44,937 nucleotides of DNA, from contig DASZJD010000015.1 of the NCBI GenBank assembly GCA_035948415.1, forward strand, positions 1 to 44,937. Direction: 5' to 3'. The stretch is from Acidimicrobiia bacterium. GTDB taxonomy: Bacteria > Actinomycetota > Acidimicrobiia > IMCC26256 > PALSA-555. Under the pieces are notes generated by a model. It searched no databases. It saw nothing but the letters and a program-made list of their open reading frames with translations, and had not been told where the DNA came from. The translations under genes were made by a program, and so were the position numbers. The stretch's first letter is position 1. Each line of letters starts with the position of its first letter. This document shows positions 1 through 12,241 of this stretch, one piece after another.

Positions 1-135
1 GGGCGCCTGATGAGCGAGCACGGCTACGACGAGCAGGCGGCGTGGCGGTTCATCCAGACCCGGGCCATGAACGAGCGGGTGAAGATCGCCGAGATCGCCC
101 GCCGGGTGATCGACGGGGAGCTCGCCCCCGACTGA
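1..135 (+). CDS. ANTAR-domain response regulator, C-terminal end (PdtaR-like)
   Basis: Only the last 44 codons are in the window; the gene runs off the left edge. The visible part has the helical ANTAR pattern: an LMxxxG start, an EQAAW-RFIQ helix, an AMNERVKIAEIA helix and an IDGEL end. ANTAR domains bind paired hairpins in nascent RNA and cause antitermination. In Mycobacterium tuberculosis the ANTAR regulator pdtaR lies close to polA, and the same neighbourhood here supports a PdtaR-like protein. The receiver domain is not visible, so membership of a two-component system is inferred. Confidence 0.75.
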   Translation, partial: GRLMSEHGYDEQAAWRFIQTRAMNERVKIAEIARRVIDGELAPD

Positions 136-167
136 CCCGGCCCCGTCGGCCTCCGAAACGTCGGGCC

Positions 168-173
168 TACGAT
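168..173 (+). promoter_or_regulatory. -10 box of a leaderless polA promoter
   Basis: TACGAT ends 8 bases before the polA ATG, and no Shine-Dalgarno sequence lies between them. Transcription would start at or next to the A of the start codon. I see no convincing -35 element. Confidence 0.5.
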
Positions 174-181
174 CGCCGCGG

Positions 182-2820
<2,639 letters not shown>

Positions 2821-2824
<4 letters not shown>

Positions 2825-3615
2825 GCCGGCCCGCCGCGGCCGACCCCGGGTCGGGCGCCGGCCCGGTGCCACCGGTGCCGACGGGGCCGTGGTTCAACGA
2901 GGTGGCCGCGTTCCTCGGCGCCGCCTACTGGGCCCCCGGGACGGGCCGGGTGGCGGCCTTCACCCGCGGGACCGACCAGGAGGTCGCGTTCCTGGTCGAG
3001 GCCTTGGCGCTGGCGCCGGGCCAGCGCGTGCTCGACGTCGGCTGCGGGCCCGGGCGGCACGCCCTGGCCCTGGCGGCTCGGGGCCTGCGGGTCACCGGCG
3101 TCGACGCCTCCCCGGAGTTCGTCGCCCTCGCCGCCGCGGCGGCGGCGAGGGAGGGGCGGTCGGCGCGCTTCGAGGTCCTCGACGTGCGGGGCCTCGCCGC
3201 CGACGCCGAGTTCGACGCCGCCGTGTGCCTCTGCCAGGGCGGCTTCGGGCTGCTCGGCGGCCGGGACGACCTCGACGTCTTCGGGCGGATCGTCCGGGCC
3301 GTGCGACCCGGTGGCTCCCTCGCGGTGTCGGCGTGCTCGCTCGTGTTCGCCGCCCGTCACCTCGAGCCGGGGGAGACCCTCGACGCCGCCACCGGCGTGG
3401 TCCACGAGCGGACGACGTTGCGGAACGAGGCCGGCGACGAGCGGACCGCCGACCTGTGGACGACGTGCTTCACCGCGCGCGAGCTCGAGCTCCTCGCCGA
3501 GCGGTGCGGCGTCGAGGTGCTCGCGGTGCACGGCGTGACACCGGGCCGCTACCGCGCCGCGCCGCCCGATCTCGAGCAGCCCGAGCTGCTGCTGCTGGCA
3601 CGACGACGCGCGTGA
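2821..3615 (+). CDS. Class I SAM-dependent methyltransferase
   Basis: The GTG start is shared with the polA stop (GTGA overlap), giving a 264-residue protein. The SAM-binding motif I, VLDVGCGPGRHALALAARG, begins near residue 70. It is followed by an acidic motif II (VTGVDASPEF) and a late RAVRPGGSLAVSA strand, so this is a complete Rossmann-fold methyltransferase. The region before motif I, with conserved aromatic residues, resembles small-molecule methyltransferases of the UbiE/Methyltransf_25 type. The substrate cannot be told from the sequence. Sitting between polA and rpsA is compatible with a housekeeping role, but that is only context. Confidence 0.8.
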
Positions 3616-3620
3616 ACCTG

Positions 3621-3626
3621 TAGCCT
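3621..3626 (+). promoter_or_regulatory. Probable -10 box for rpsA
   Basis: TAGCCT lies just after the methyltransferase stop. A start about 7 bases downstream would put the 5' end of the mRNA at the base of the first rpsA leader hairpin. This would give rpsA a leader of about 67 bases, unlike the leaderless genes around it. Confidence 0.4.
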
Positions 3627-3632
3627 GGGTCG

Positions 3633-3673
3633 GCGACCTCACCGAGGTCGCGGCGCTCGCGTCCCGGGACGCG
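3633..3673 (+). promoter_or_regulatory. rpsA leader with two hairpins
   Basis: The first hairpin has an 8-bp perfect stem, GCGACCTC / GAGGTCGC, around an ACC loop (3633-3651). The second is the fully palindromic CGCGTCCCGGGACGCG (3658-3673), able to form a 6-bp stem with a CCGG loop. Both lie between the probable transcription start and the ribosome binding site. Ribosomal protein S1 is known to repress its own mRNA through leader structure in enterobacteria; a similar role here is inference. Confidence 0.45.
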
Positions 3674-3699
3674 GGCAGCCAGGGTCCAGAGGAGTCAGG

Positions 3700-5058
3700 T
3701 TGTCGGAGCAGGAGGCGACGGGCGGCGTCAGCGCCCCCGTCCTCGAGGACGTCCCCGCGGGAAGCGACAGCGCCCGCGACGACACCCCCGTCGTCCTCGA
3801 CGATCTCGGGGGCCAGTCGTTCTCCGACGCCGTGGACGCCACCATCGTCGAGTTCGACGACGGCGACATTGTCACCGGCAAGGTCGTCAAGATCGACAGC
3901 GACGAGGTCCTCCTCGACATCGGCGACAAGTCCGAGGGCGTCATCCCGTCGCGGGAGCTCTCGATCCGCAACGACATCGACCCGAGCGAGGTCGTCTCGC
4001 TCGACGAGGAGCTCGAGGCCCTCGTCCTCACCAAGGAGGACAAGGACGGCCGGCTCATCCTCTCGAAGAAGCGGGCCCAGTACGAGCGGGCCTGGGGCAC
4101 GATCGAGGAGATCAAGGAGAAGGACGGCATCGTCGCCGGCCCCGTCATCGAGGTCGTGAAGGGCGGGCTGATCCTCGACATCGGGCTCCGCGGCTTCCTC
4201 CCCGCGTCGCTCGTCGACCTGCGACGGGTCCGCGACCTCCAGCCGTACGTAGGGCGCACCCTCGAGTGCAAGATCATCGAGCTCGACAAGAACCGCAACA
4301 ACGTCGTGCTGTCCCGCCGCGCCTACCTCGAGGAGACCCAGCGCGAGCAGCGCGACGAGTTCCTCGCCAACCTGAAGCCGGGCGAGATCCGCCAGGGCGT
4401 CGTGTCGTCGGTCGTGAACTTCGGGGCCTTCGTCGACCTCGGCGGCATGGACGGCCTCGTCCACGTGTCGGAGCTGTCGTGGAAGCACGTGGACCACCCC
4501 AGCTCGGTGGTCCAGGTCGGCGACGAGGTGACGGTCCAGGTCCTCGACGTCGACCTGTCGCGCGAGCGCATCTCGCTGTCGCTGAAGGCCACCCAGCAGG
4601 ACCCGTGGCAGGAGTTCGCGGACGGCCACCAGGTCGGCGAGCTCGTGTACGGCCGGGTCACGAAGCTCGTCCCCTTCGGCGCCTTCGTGCAGGTCGGCGA
4701 GGGCATCGAGGGCCTGGTCCACATCTCCGAGATGGCCGGCCACCACGTCGAGGCGCCCGAGCAGGTCGTCACCCCGGGCGAGGAGCTGTGGGTGAAGATC
4801 ATCGACATCGACCTCGAGCGGCGCCGCATCTCGCTGTCGATCAAGCAGGCCGCCGAGGGCGGCGTCGTCGCCGCCGAGTACCAGGACCAGTTCGGCGAGC
4901 ACGCCTACGACGAGCAGGGCAACTACATCGGGCCGGCCGTCGGCGAGCCGGCCGCGGCGGGAACGGCCGAGGGCGAGGGGGCGGGCGACACCGCCGCCAG
5001 CCTCGAGACCGCCGCCGACGCCGACGCCCCTGCGGCCGTCACCACCGACGACGCCTGA
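3700..5058 (+). CDS. rpsA: 30S ribosomal protein S1
   Basis: The 452-residue protein helps load mRNA on the 30S subunit. It has four S1 OB-fold repeats, at about residues 55-123, 141-209, 226-294 and 311-380. The third and fourth are the most canonical (VVNFGAFVDLGGMDGLVHVSE and LVPFGAFVQVG with GLVHISE). The C-terminal 60 residues are an acidic, Ala/Glu/Asp-rich tail without a further OB fold. The start is a rare TTG; it is chosen because a GGAG Shine-Dalgarno sequence ends 5 bases before it and because the encoded N-terminus leads straight into the family's usual acidic lead sequence. The next gene on this strand belongs to an unrelated pilus operon. Confidence 0.95.
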   Translation: MSEQEATGGVSAPVLEDVPAGSDSARDDTPVVLDDLGGQSFSDAVDATIVEFDDGDIVTGKVVKIDSDEVLLDIGDKSEGVIPSRELSIRNDIDPSEVVSLDEELEALVLTKEDKDGRLILSKKRAQYERAWGTIEEIKEKDGIVAGPVIEVVKGGLILDIGLRGFLPASLVDLRRVRDLQPYVGRTLECKIIELDKNRNNVVLSRRAYLEETQREQRDEFLANLKPGEIRQGVVSSVVNFGAFVDLGGMDGLVHVSELSWKHVDHPSSVVQVGDEVTVQVLDVDLSRERISLSLKATQQDPWQEFADGHQVGELVYGRVTKLVPFGAFVQVGEGIEGLVHISEMAGHHVEAPEQVVTPGEELWVKIIDIDLERRRISLSIKQAAEGGVVAAEYQDQFGEHAYDEQGNYIGPAVGEPAAAGTAEGEGAGDTAASLETAADADAPAAVTTDDA

Positions 5059-5120
5059 GCCGCCGCGGGCCCGCCGGCGCGGGCGCTGCCACTTGAGCCT
5101 CAAGGTGGGTGAGGCGCGGG

Positions 5121-5167
5121 CCGACGATGAGGGTCGGGATCACCTTGGGGCGCAAGGGGGGCCCGAC
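5121..5167 (+). promoter_or_regulatory. Structured leader before the pilus operon, with alternative stems
   Basis: Within the 124 bases between rpsA and cpaB there is a two-tier hairpin. Outer arms are GTCGGG (5133-5138) and CCCGAC (5162-5167); the inner stem is CCTTG (5143-5147) with CAAGG (5153-5157). CCGAC at 5121-5125 can instead pair with GTCGG at 5133-5137, which would break the outer stem. The two pairings are mutually exclusive, as in switch-type leaders. A further imperfect inverted repeat with TTGA/TCAA arms lies at about 5089-5108 and may be the end of the rpsA transcript. I could not match the leader to a known riboswitch class. Confidence 0.35.
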
Positions 5168-5182
5168 TGAGGGAGCGAGCCC

Positions 5183-5902
5183 GTGGGCAATCGCCGCACC
5201 CTGATCGCGGCCGCGGCAGTCATCCTCGCCGCCGTCTCCGGGATCGGCGTCTACTTCTACGTCTCGTCCGCCGACCAGCGCGCCCAGCGCAACGTCGCCG
5301 TCGTCGAGGCCTTCGTGGCCTCCGCCGACATCGCCAAGGGCACGACCGGCGACACCGCGGTCGGCAACGGGCTCATCACGACCGCGAAGGTCCTCCGGGG
5401 CAGCATCCCCCCCGGGGCCGTCACCGACAGCAGCACCCTGAAGGGCAAGGTCGCCGCGGCCACGATCGCGGCGAAGCAGTTCATCACCGCGGCCAGCTTC
5501 GTGTCGCCGGCCCAGGGCGGGGGCGGCTCCCTCGCCGCGGCGCTCGGCAGCAACCCGAACCTCGTCGCGGTCACGGTCTCGGTCGACTCCGCGCACGCGG
5601 TCGCCAACACGATCGCCCCCGGTGACCACGTCGACATCGCCGTCGTCAACGACGCCGGCGCCCAGTACCTGCTCCAGGACGTCCGGGTGCTCGCCGTCGG
5701 GCAGGAGACCGCCGCCAACGCCGGGTCGAACGGGCAGCCGACCACCTCGGCGGCCTCGAGCGGTCTCATCACCTTCCAGGTCTCGGCGGCCGACGCGCTG
5801 CGCGTCGAATCGTCGGCGCACGCCGGGACGCTCTACCTGAGCCTGCGGTCCCTCGGCGCCAGCGGCAGCGGGGGCGCGACCGTCCCGGCCAGCGGGCGGT
5901 AG
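5183..5902 (+). CDS. cpaB: Flp pilus assembly protein CpaB (SAF domain)
   Basis: The 239-residue protein has one N-terminal membrane anchor (about residues 6-28) followed by an extracytoplasmic SAF-like domain. The pattern matches CpaB/RcpC: VVEAFVASADIAKGTTGD near residue 40, a GSIPPGAVTD turn, and VTVSVDSAHAVANTIAPGDHVDIAVV in the C-terminal half. CpaB is part of the Tad pilus assembly apparatus in the envelope. It opens a tight operon with cpaE, whose start lies 4 bases after this stop. The GTG start is preceded by GGGAGCGAG at a workable distance. The Ser/Gly-rich tail has no visible function. Confidence 0.85.
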   Translation: MGNRRTLIAAAAVILAAVSGIGVYFYVSSADQRAQRNVAVVEAFVASADIAKGTTGDTAVGNGLITTAKVLRGSIPPGAVTDSSTLKGKVAAATIAAKQFITAASFVSPAQGGGGSLAAALGSNPNLVAVTVSVDSAHAVANTIAPGDHVDIAVVNDAGAQYLLQDVRVLAVGQETAANAGSNGQPTTSAASSGLITFQVSAADALRVESSAHAGTLYLSLRSLGASGSGGATVPASGR

Positions 5903-5906
5903 CCGG

Positions 5907-7135
5907 ATGGCCATCGAGCCTGGTGGCGCGCCCAGCGTGCAGTGGAACGCCGGCGCGCCCGCGCCCTACGACATCGCGATCGTCGAGCCCGACGGGCGCT
6001 GGCGGCTGCGGCTCGGCACCGCGCTGGCGACGGCGGCGCAGTTCGAGGCCGTCGAGCAGCTCGTGCAGGCCCTCCGCCCCGGCCGGCCGCTCGTCGCCGT
6101 CTTCGGCCCGGGGCTCGCCACCGCCTACGGCTTCGAGCAGGTGCACCGGCTCATCACCAACCACCCGGAGCTCGGCGCCATCTTCGCCGTCGACCAGGTC
6201 TCGAGCGAGGTCCTCCAGGCCGCGTTCCGGGCCGGCGCCCGCGACACCGTGGCCGCCGCCGACCCCGCCGCCCTCGGCCCGGCCGTCGACCGGGTCGGCG
6301 GGCTCCTCGCCGGCGGGCCGAGCCGGGTGCCGGCCGTCGCCGCGACCCGCAGCGTGCCCGGTCGCCTCGTCGTCGTGTACTCGCCGAAGGGCGGGACCGG
6401 CAAGAGCACGGTGGCGATCAACGTCGCGGTCGCGCTCGCGCACCGCACCGACCAGAAGGTCGCGCTCGTCGACGCCGACGTGAACTTCGGTGACGTGGCC
6501 GTGCTGCTCGGCCTCCCGCCGCAGCAGACCGTGCTCGACGCCGTCGCCGCGGCCCAGTACGGCGACGTCGAGCTCGTGCGCAGCATGCTGAGCCGGCACC
6601 GGTCGAGCGGGCTGCTCGTGCTCCCGGCCCCCACCGAGCCGATGCTGGCGGGCGGGGTCCTGCCCGCCGAGCTGGTGGCGGTGTGCGAGGCGCTGCAGAG
6701 CTGGTGCGGGTTCGTCATCGCCGACCTCCCGGCGCAGCTCGACGACGTCGCGTCGGCGCTCATCGACGCCGCCGACGAGGTGCTGCTGGTCGGCGGGATG
6801 GACATCCCGAGCGTCAAGAACCTGAAGATCGGCATGCAGGTCCTCGACCTCCTCGCGGTCGCGGGCCCGAAGACGCACCTGATCCTGAACCGGGCCAACA
6901 CCCAGGTGAAGCTCGACGTCAACGAGGTGGAGCAGGTGCTGGGCCTCCCGGCCCAGTTCCCGATCCCCTCCGACATCGCGGTGCCGATCTCGGTGAACGC
7001 GGGCGTGCCGGTGGTCGAGCACGCGCCCGGCTCGCCGGCCAGCCGGGCCATCGACCGCATCGCCCTCTCGCTCCTCGGTCCGGAGATGGCCAGCACCGGG
7101 GCCAAGGGCCGGCGGGCCCGACGGGCGCTGCGGGC

Positions 7136-7139
<4 letters not shown>
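5907..7139 (+). CDS. cpaE: CpaE-like pilus-assembly ATPase
   Basis: This 410-residue protein combines an N-terminal domain resembling a receiver fold (about 1-130) with a ParA/MinD-type ATPase. The deviant Walker A, KGGTGKSTVAINVA, begins near residue 160. It is followed by the switch region VDADVNFGDVAVLLGLPP and a FVIADLPAQLDD Walker B strand. CpaE proteins place or activate Tad pilus machinery at the membrane. The N-terminal domain has lost the usual phospho-acceptor context, so it is probably a docking module; this is inferred from the family. The stop overlaps the start of cpaF (ATGA). Confidence 0.88.
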
Positions 7140-8502
<1,363 letters not shown>

Positions 8503-8506
<4 letters not shown>

Positions 8507-9504
8507 GCGGCGTCGTCGCGGCGGTCGACTCGACCTGGCGGCTGGCGCTCCCGGCCATCATGGCCGGGGCGGTGCTGGCGTTCGCGATGGCGGTGATGCT
8601 GATCACGGGCGACCACCGCGGCGCCCTCGAGCGCCGGCTCACCGGCTACGGCGAGGAGCCCGAGCCGGAGCGCCCCCTGGGCCGCGGGGACGGGGCCCTG
8701 GCCGAGACCCGCCTGGTCCAGGACATGGCCGACTTCACCGGGCGGATCGCCGAGCGGGTCGGGCTCCTGAACCGCGTCGAGGAGAAGCTGGAGCAGGCCG
8801 ACCTGCCGGTGCGCCCGACCGAGGCCATCTTCTTCTACGGCGCGGCCACGTTCGTCGTCGTCGTCGGCGCGCTGCTCCTCCTCGGCCCCCCACCGGCGCT
8901 CATCTTGGCGATCGTCGCCGGGATCGGGCCCCCGGTGTACCTCGAGCTGCGCCGCCACCGGCGGCTCCGGAAGTTCGAGGTCCAGCTCCCCGACGTCCTG
9001 AACCTCTTCGCGGGCTCGATGCGGGCCGGGTTCTCGTTCGCCCAGGCCCTCGAGGCCGTCGCCGAGGAGGCGCCCGAGCCGTCGCGGCGTGAGCTGCAGC
9101 GGTGCTTCACCGAGAGCCGCCTCGGCCGGCCCATCGAGGACGCGCTCGAGGACTCGGCCCAGCGGATGCACAGCGTCGACCTGATGTGGGCGGTCATGGC
9201 GATCCGGATCCAGCGCGAGGTCGGCGGCAACCTCGCCGAGCTCCTCGACACGGTCTCGAACACGATGACCGAGCGGGAGCGCCTGAAGCGCGAGATCCTG
9301 GCCCTCACGGCCGAGGGAAGGCTCTCGGCGTGGATCCTCGGCGTCTTCCCACCCGGGTTCGCGATCGTCCTCTACGCGATCCAGCCCACCTACATGAAGG
9401 TGCTGTTCGAGAACGGCATCGGCGTCATCGCCGTCATCGCGTCGGGGGTGATGGCGGTGATCGGGTTCTTCTGGCTCCGCAAGCTCATGGCGATCGAGGT
9501 CTGA
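8503..9504 (+). CDS. tadB: Tad pilus inner-membrane platform protein TadB
   Basis: The 333-residue membrane protein has two early transmembrane segments (about 15-35 and 110-150), a cytoplasmic T2SSF domain, and two C-terminal transmembrane segments. The T2SSF signature is LPDVLNLFAGSMRAGFSFAQ, followed by a SRLGRPIEDALEDSAQRM helix. TadB and TadC together form the platform against which the CpaF ATPase works. ATGA overlap with cpaF indicates translational coupling. Confidence 0.9.
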
Positions 9505-9505
9505 C

Positions 9506-10420
9506 GTGTCCCCGCTCGTGATCGCGGCCGCCCTCGCCGGCGCCGTCCTGCTCATCGGGCTGCTGACCACGGGCGTCGTCGTCGAGCGGGCCGAGGTGCG
9601 CGAGTCGCTGCGCCGCCTCGAGGGCTACCAGATCCAGGACGTGCGCGACCAGGAGATGCTGGCGCCGATCAGCGAGCGGGTGTTCAACCCGCTGGCGGAG
9701 GCGGCGGCGGGCGTCGTCCAGCGGTTCACGCCGCAGGGGTACCGGGACGAGGTGGCCCGCAAGCTCGTGCACGGCGGGCTGGCCTCCCGGATCAGCGTCG
9801 ACCAGGTGCTGGTCTGGAAGCTGCTCGGGCTCATGAGCGGCCTCGTGTGGCTGCCGCTCTTCCTCTTCGGGCTCCACACCTCCGCGATCGTCACCTTCGC
9901 GTTCGTCATCGTGTGCTGGGGCGTCTCGTTCCTCCTGCCGGACGTCTACCTGGCCCGGGCCATCGACCGTCGCCGCCACGACATCGCCGTGCAGCTGCCC
10001 GACATCCTCGACCTGCTCGTGATCTCGGTCGAGGCGGGCCTCGGGTTCGACCAGGCCCTCGACCGGACCACGTCGGCGATCCCGGGCCCGCTGTCCGACG
10101 AGTTCCGGCGGATGCTGCAGGAGACCCGTTTCGGCTCGAGCCGGGCCGACGCCCTGCGGGCGATGGACCAGCGCTGCGACGTCCCCGAGCTGCGCACCTT
10201 CATCCTCGCCATGCTCCAGGCCGACACCTTCGGCGTGTCGATCTCCCGGATCCTGCGCGCGCAGGCCGACGAGATGCGGATCGCTCGTCGCCAGCGGGCC
10301 CAGGCGCAGGCCCAGAAGGCGCCCGTGAAGATGCTGTTCCCGATGGTGTTCTGCATCTTCCCCTCGATCTTCGTCGTGATCCTCGGCCCGGCGATGCTCC
10401 AGATCGCCCACACGCTGTAA
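9506..10420 (+). CDS. tadC: Tad pilus inner-membrane platform protein TadC
   Basis: This 304-residue protein is a second T2SSF-domain platform subunit. The signature LPDILDLLVISVEAGLGFDQ is followed by a long helix region and then KAPVKMLFPMVFCIFPSIF, the usual TadC C-terminal membrane segment. Its N-terminus starts directly with a transmembrane helix. The GTG start lies one base after the tadB stop. No TadE/TadF pseudopilin and no prepilin peptidase gene follow, so these must be encoded elsewhere if the pilus is functional. Confidence 0.9.
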   Translation: MSPLVIAAALAGAVLLIGLLTTGVVVERAEVRESLRRLEGYQIQDVRDQEMLAPISERVFNPLAEAAAGVVQRFTPQGYRDEVARKLVHGGLASRISVDQVLVWKLLGLMSGLVWLPLFLFGLHTSAIVTFAFVIVCWGVSFLLPDVYLARAIDRRRHDIAVQLPDILDLLVISVEAGLGFDQALDRTTSAIPGPLSDEFRRMLQETRFGSSRADALRAMDQRCDVPELRTFILAMLQADTFGVSISRILRAQADEMRIARRQRAQAQAQKAPVKMLFPMVFCIFPSIFVVILGPAMLQIAHTL

Positions 10421-10429
10421 GCGCGACCG

Positions 10430-11914
10430 GTGTCGCTCGCCACCGCCACCCGCGAGGCGCCCGCGACGCCGACGACGCCCCCCACCGCCGCCCCGACCCG
10501 CCGCGGGCCGAGCCTCGACACGCTCTTCACCGCCGTGTTCGGCCTCTTCGGCTGGGCCATCGGCGTCGAGCGGCTCACCGACAACTCGTTCTTCTGGCAC
10601 CTCCGGGCGGGCCAGCTGATCCTGGACCGCGGCTTCCCCCGGACTGACCCGTTCTCGTTCGCGGCGCACGGCACCCCGTGGGTGCTGCAGTCCTGGCTGG
10701 CCGAGCTCGGCTACGCCGCGATCAACCGGGAGGTGGGGGCGTTCGGGATCCGGCTGCTCATCGGCCTGACCGGCGTCGCCATCGCGGTGCTCGCGTTCCG
10801 TCTCGCGCTGCGGCTCAGCGGCGACCGGGTCCGCGCCGCGCTCCTCACCGCCGTCGCGCTCGGGAGCCTCGAGACCCTCTGGTCGGAGCGGCCGCTCGTG
10901 TTCGGCGTGCTGGCCCTCGTGGTCCTCCTCTGGGTCGTCGAGGTGCCCGAGAGCCGGGTCGGGCGACGGCCGGTCCTCGCGCTCCCGATCCTCCTGTGGT
11001 GCTGGGCCAACGTGCACGGCAGCTTCGCCCTCGGGTTCGCCTACCTCGGCCTCCACCTCCTCGGCCGCGGGCTCGACGGGCACCCCCCGTGGCGGGGACG
11101 CGAGCGCCAGCTGCTCACCGGCACCGCCATCGGGGCGGCGGCGTGCTTCGTGAACCCGTACGGCGTCGGGCTGGTGACGTTCCCGGTGGCGCTGCTCGCC
11201 CGCTCCGACATCCTCCGCCACGTCGTCGAGTGGCAGTCACCCGACTTCCACTCCGCCCGGAGCCTCCCGTTCGCGGTGTGGATCGTCGTGTTCGCGGCGC
11301 TGCTCGCCCGCGCCCCGGGACGGACGTCGCGACGGGACCTGCTGGTGTCGCTGCCGTTCCTCCTGCTCGGGCTGTGGGCGCTCCGCAACATCGCCCTGGC
11401 CCCGCTCGTGGGCCTGCCGATCGCGGCGCGGGCGGTGGCCCGGCCCGCCGGCCGACGGGCGGTCGACCGCACCGCCGCCGTCGGCTGGGCCCTCGCCGCC
11501 GTCCTCGTCGTCGTCGTGGCCGTCTTCACCGCCCGGGCCGCCGAGCAGCCGAGCTTCGCCTTCGACCGCTACCCGGTCCGCGCCCTCCGGACCCTCCAGC
11601 GCGACGGGCTCCTCGGGAAGCGGCTCCTCGCCACCGACGCCGACGCCGGCTACGTCATCCTGCGGGACTGGCCCCGCCAGCAGGTCTTCATCGACGACCG
11701 CTACGACATGTACCCGCGGGCGGTCATCGACGACTACTTCACGCTCGCCCGCGCCCGCCCGGGGTGGGCGGCGGTGCTGGCGCGCCGGGACATCCAGGTC
11801 ATCGTGTGGCCGCGCGGCGACCCGCTCGTGAGCCTCGTGGAGGGCAGCGGCCACTGGCGGCGGCTCGCCCAGGACCCCGACCGGGTGGTCCTGGTGCGCG
11901 ACGACGTGCGCTGA
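10430..11914 (+). CDS. Polytopic membrane protein, GT-C-like, at end of tad operon
   Basis: The 494-residue protein has roughly nine to eleven transmembrane segments and a soluble C-terminal domain of about 110 residues. A conserved-looking stretch follows the first segment: DNSFFWHLRAGQLIL, then TDPFSF and a PWVLQSWLAELGY motif. The C-terminal domain has a FIDDRYDMYP motif. These features recur in uncharacterised bacterial membrane proteins that resemble GT-C glycosyltransferases, but I cannot assign a reaction. The gene starts 9 bases after tadC, so it is probably in the same transcript. A role in pilin glycosylation or surface anchoring is possible but is only inferred from position. Confidence 0.6.
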   Translation: MSLATATREAPATPTTPPTAAPTRRGPSLDTLFTAVFGLFGWAIGVERLTDNSFFWHLRAGQLILDRGFPRTDPFSFAAHGTPWVLQSWLAELGYAAINREVGAFGIRLLIGLTGVAIAVLAFRLALRLSGDRVRAALLTAVALGSLETLWSERPLVFGVLALVVLLWVVEVPESRVGRRPVLALPILLWCWANVHGSFALGFAYLGLHLLGRGLDGHPPWRGRERQLLTGTAIGAAACFVNPYGVGLVTFPVALLARSDILRHVVEWQSPDFHSARSLPFAVWIVVFAALLARAPGRTSRRDLLVSLPFLLLGLWALRNIALAPLVGLPIAARAVARPAGRRAVDRTAAVGWALAAVLVVVVAVFTARAAEQPSFAFDRYPVRALRTLQRDGLLGKRLLATDADAGYVILRDWPRQQVFIDDRYDMYPRAVIDDYFTLARARPGWAAVLARRDIQVIVWPRGDPLVSLVEGSGHWRRLAQDPDRVVLVRDDVR

Positions 11915-11932
11915 GCGGCGGCGCCGGCCGGG

Positions 11933-12124
11933 TCAGGACCCGGTGCTGAGGTGGCTGCCGGCCTGGCTGAACGTCGGGCTGATCTGCGAGCCGAGGAAGA
12001 TGACGGCGGCCATCACGGCGATGGCGATGAGGCCGACCAGCAGGAGGTACTCGACCAGGTTCGCCCCCCGCTCGTCGCGAGCGAGGCGGGCCTGGATCCA
12101 GGTCCTGAGCACGAAGAGGTCCAT
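11933..12124 (-). CDS. flp: Flp-type major pilin precursor
   Basis: The 63-residue protein has the layout of a Flp prepilin: a short basic leader ending RDERG, then ANLVEY and a hydrophobic helix. Cleavage by a TadV/CpaA-type peptidase would fall after Gly20, placing Glu at +5 and Tyr at +6 of the mature pilin, the family hallmark. The mature pilin would be about 43 residues. The gene faces the tad operon tail to tail, 18 bases from the end of the membrane-protein gene, so the subunit is transcribed separately from its assembly machinery. The ribosome binding site is weak (a GGGA-like stretch about 6 bases upstream). Confidence 0.9.
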   Translation of the reverse strand: MDLFVLRTWIQARLARDERGANLVEYLLLVGLIAIAVMAAVIFLGSQISPTFSQAGSHLSTGS

Positions 12125-12181
12125 GCGCCGTCCCGTCGTCTCCGCCGCCCCCCCGGTGTCCAGGCCTACCGCGTTATCGGC

Positions 12182-12209
12182 GAGTTAAGGGCCGGTGCTT
12201 GAGCGGCAA
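12182..12209 (-). promoter_or_regulatory. Possible promoter of the flp pilin gene
   Basis: Reading the minus strand upstream of flp, TTGCCG (12209-12204) and TAACTC (12187-12182) are 16 bases apart. A start there would give a leader of about 50 bases. Neither box is a strong match, so this is a weak call. It occupies most of the divergent flp/coaE region. Confidence 0.25.
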
Positions 12210-12228
12210 AGGCCCGGCCGCCGGCCCC

Positions 12229-12234
12229 TACCAT
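12229..12234 (+). promoter_or_regulatory. -10 box of a leaderless coaE promoter
   Basis: TACCAT ends 7 bases before the coaE GTG. No ribosome binding site lies between them, so the mRNA probably begins at the start codon. Confidence 0.45.
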
Positions 12235-12241
12235 CCGCCGC

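Noticed and set aside
5095-5182. c-di-GMP-I riboswitch before cpaB
   Set aside because: A GGGGCGCAAG stretch is loosely reminiscent, but the conserved core halves and tetraloop/receptor elements are not present.
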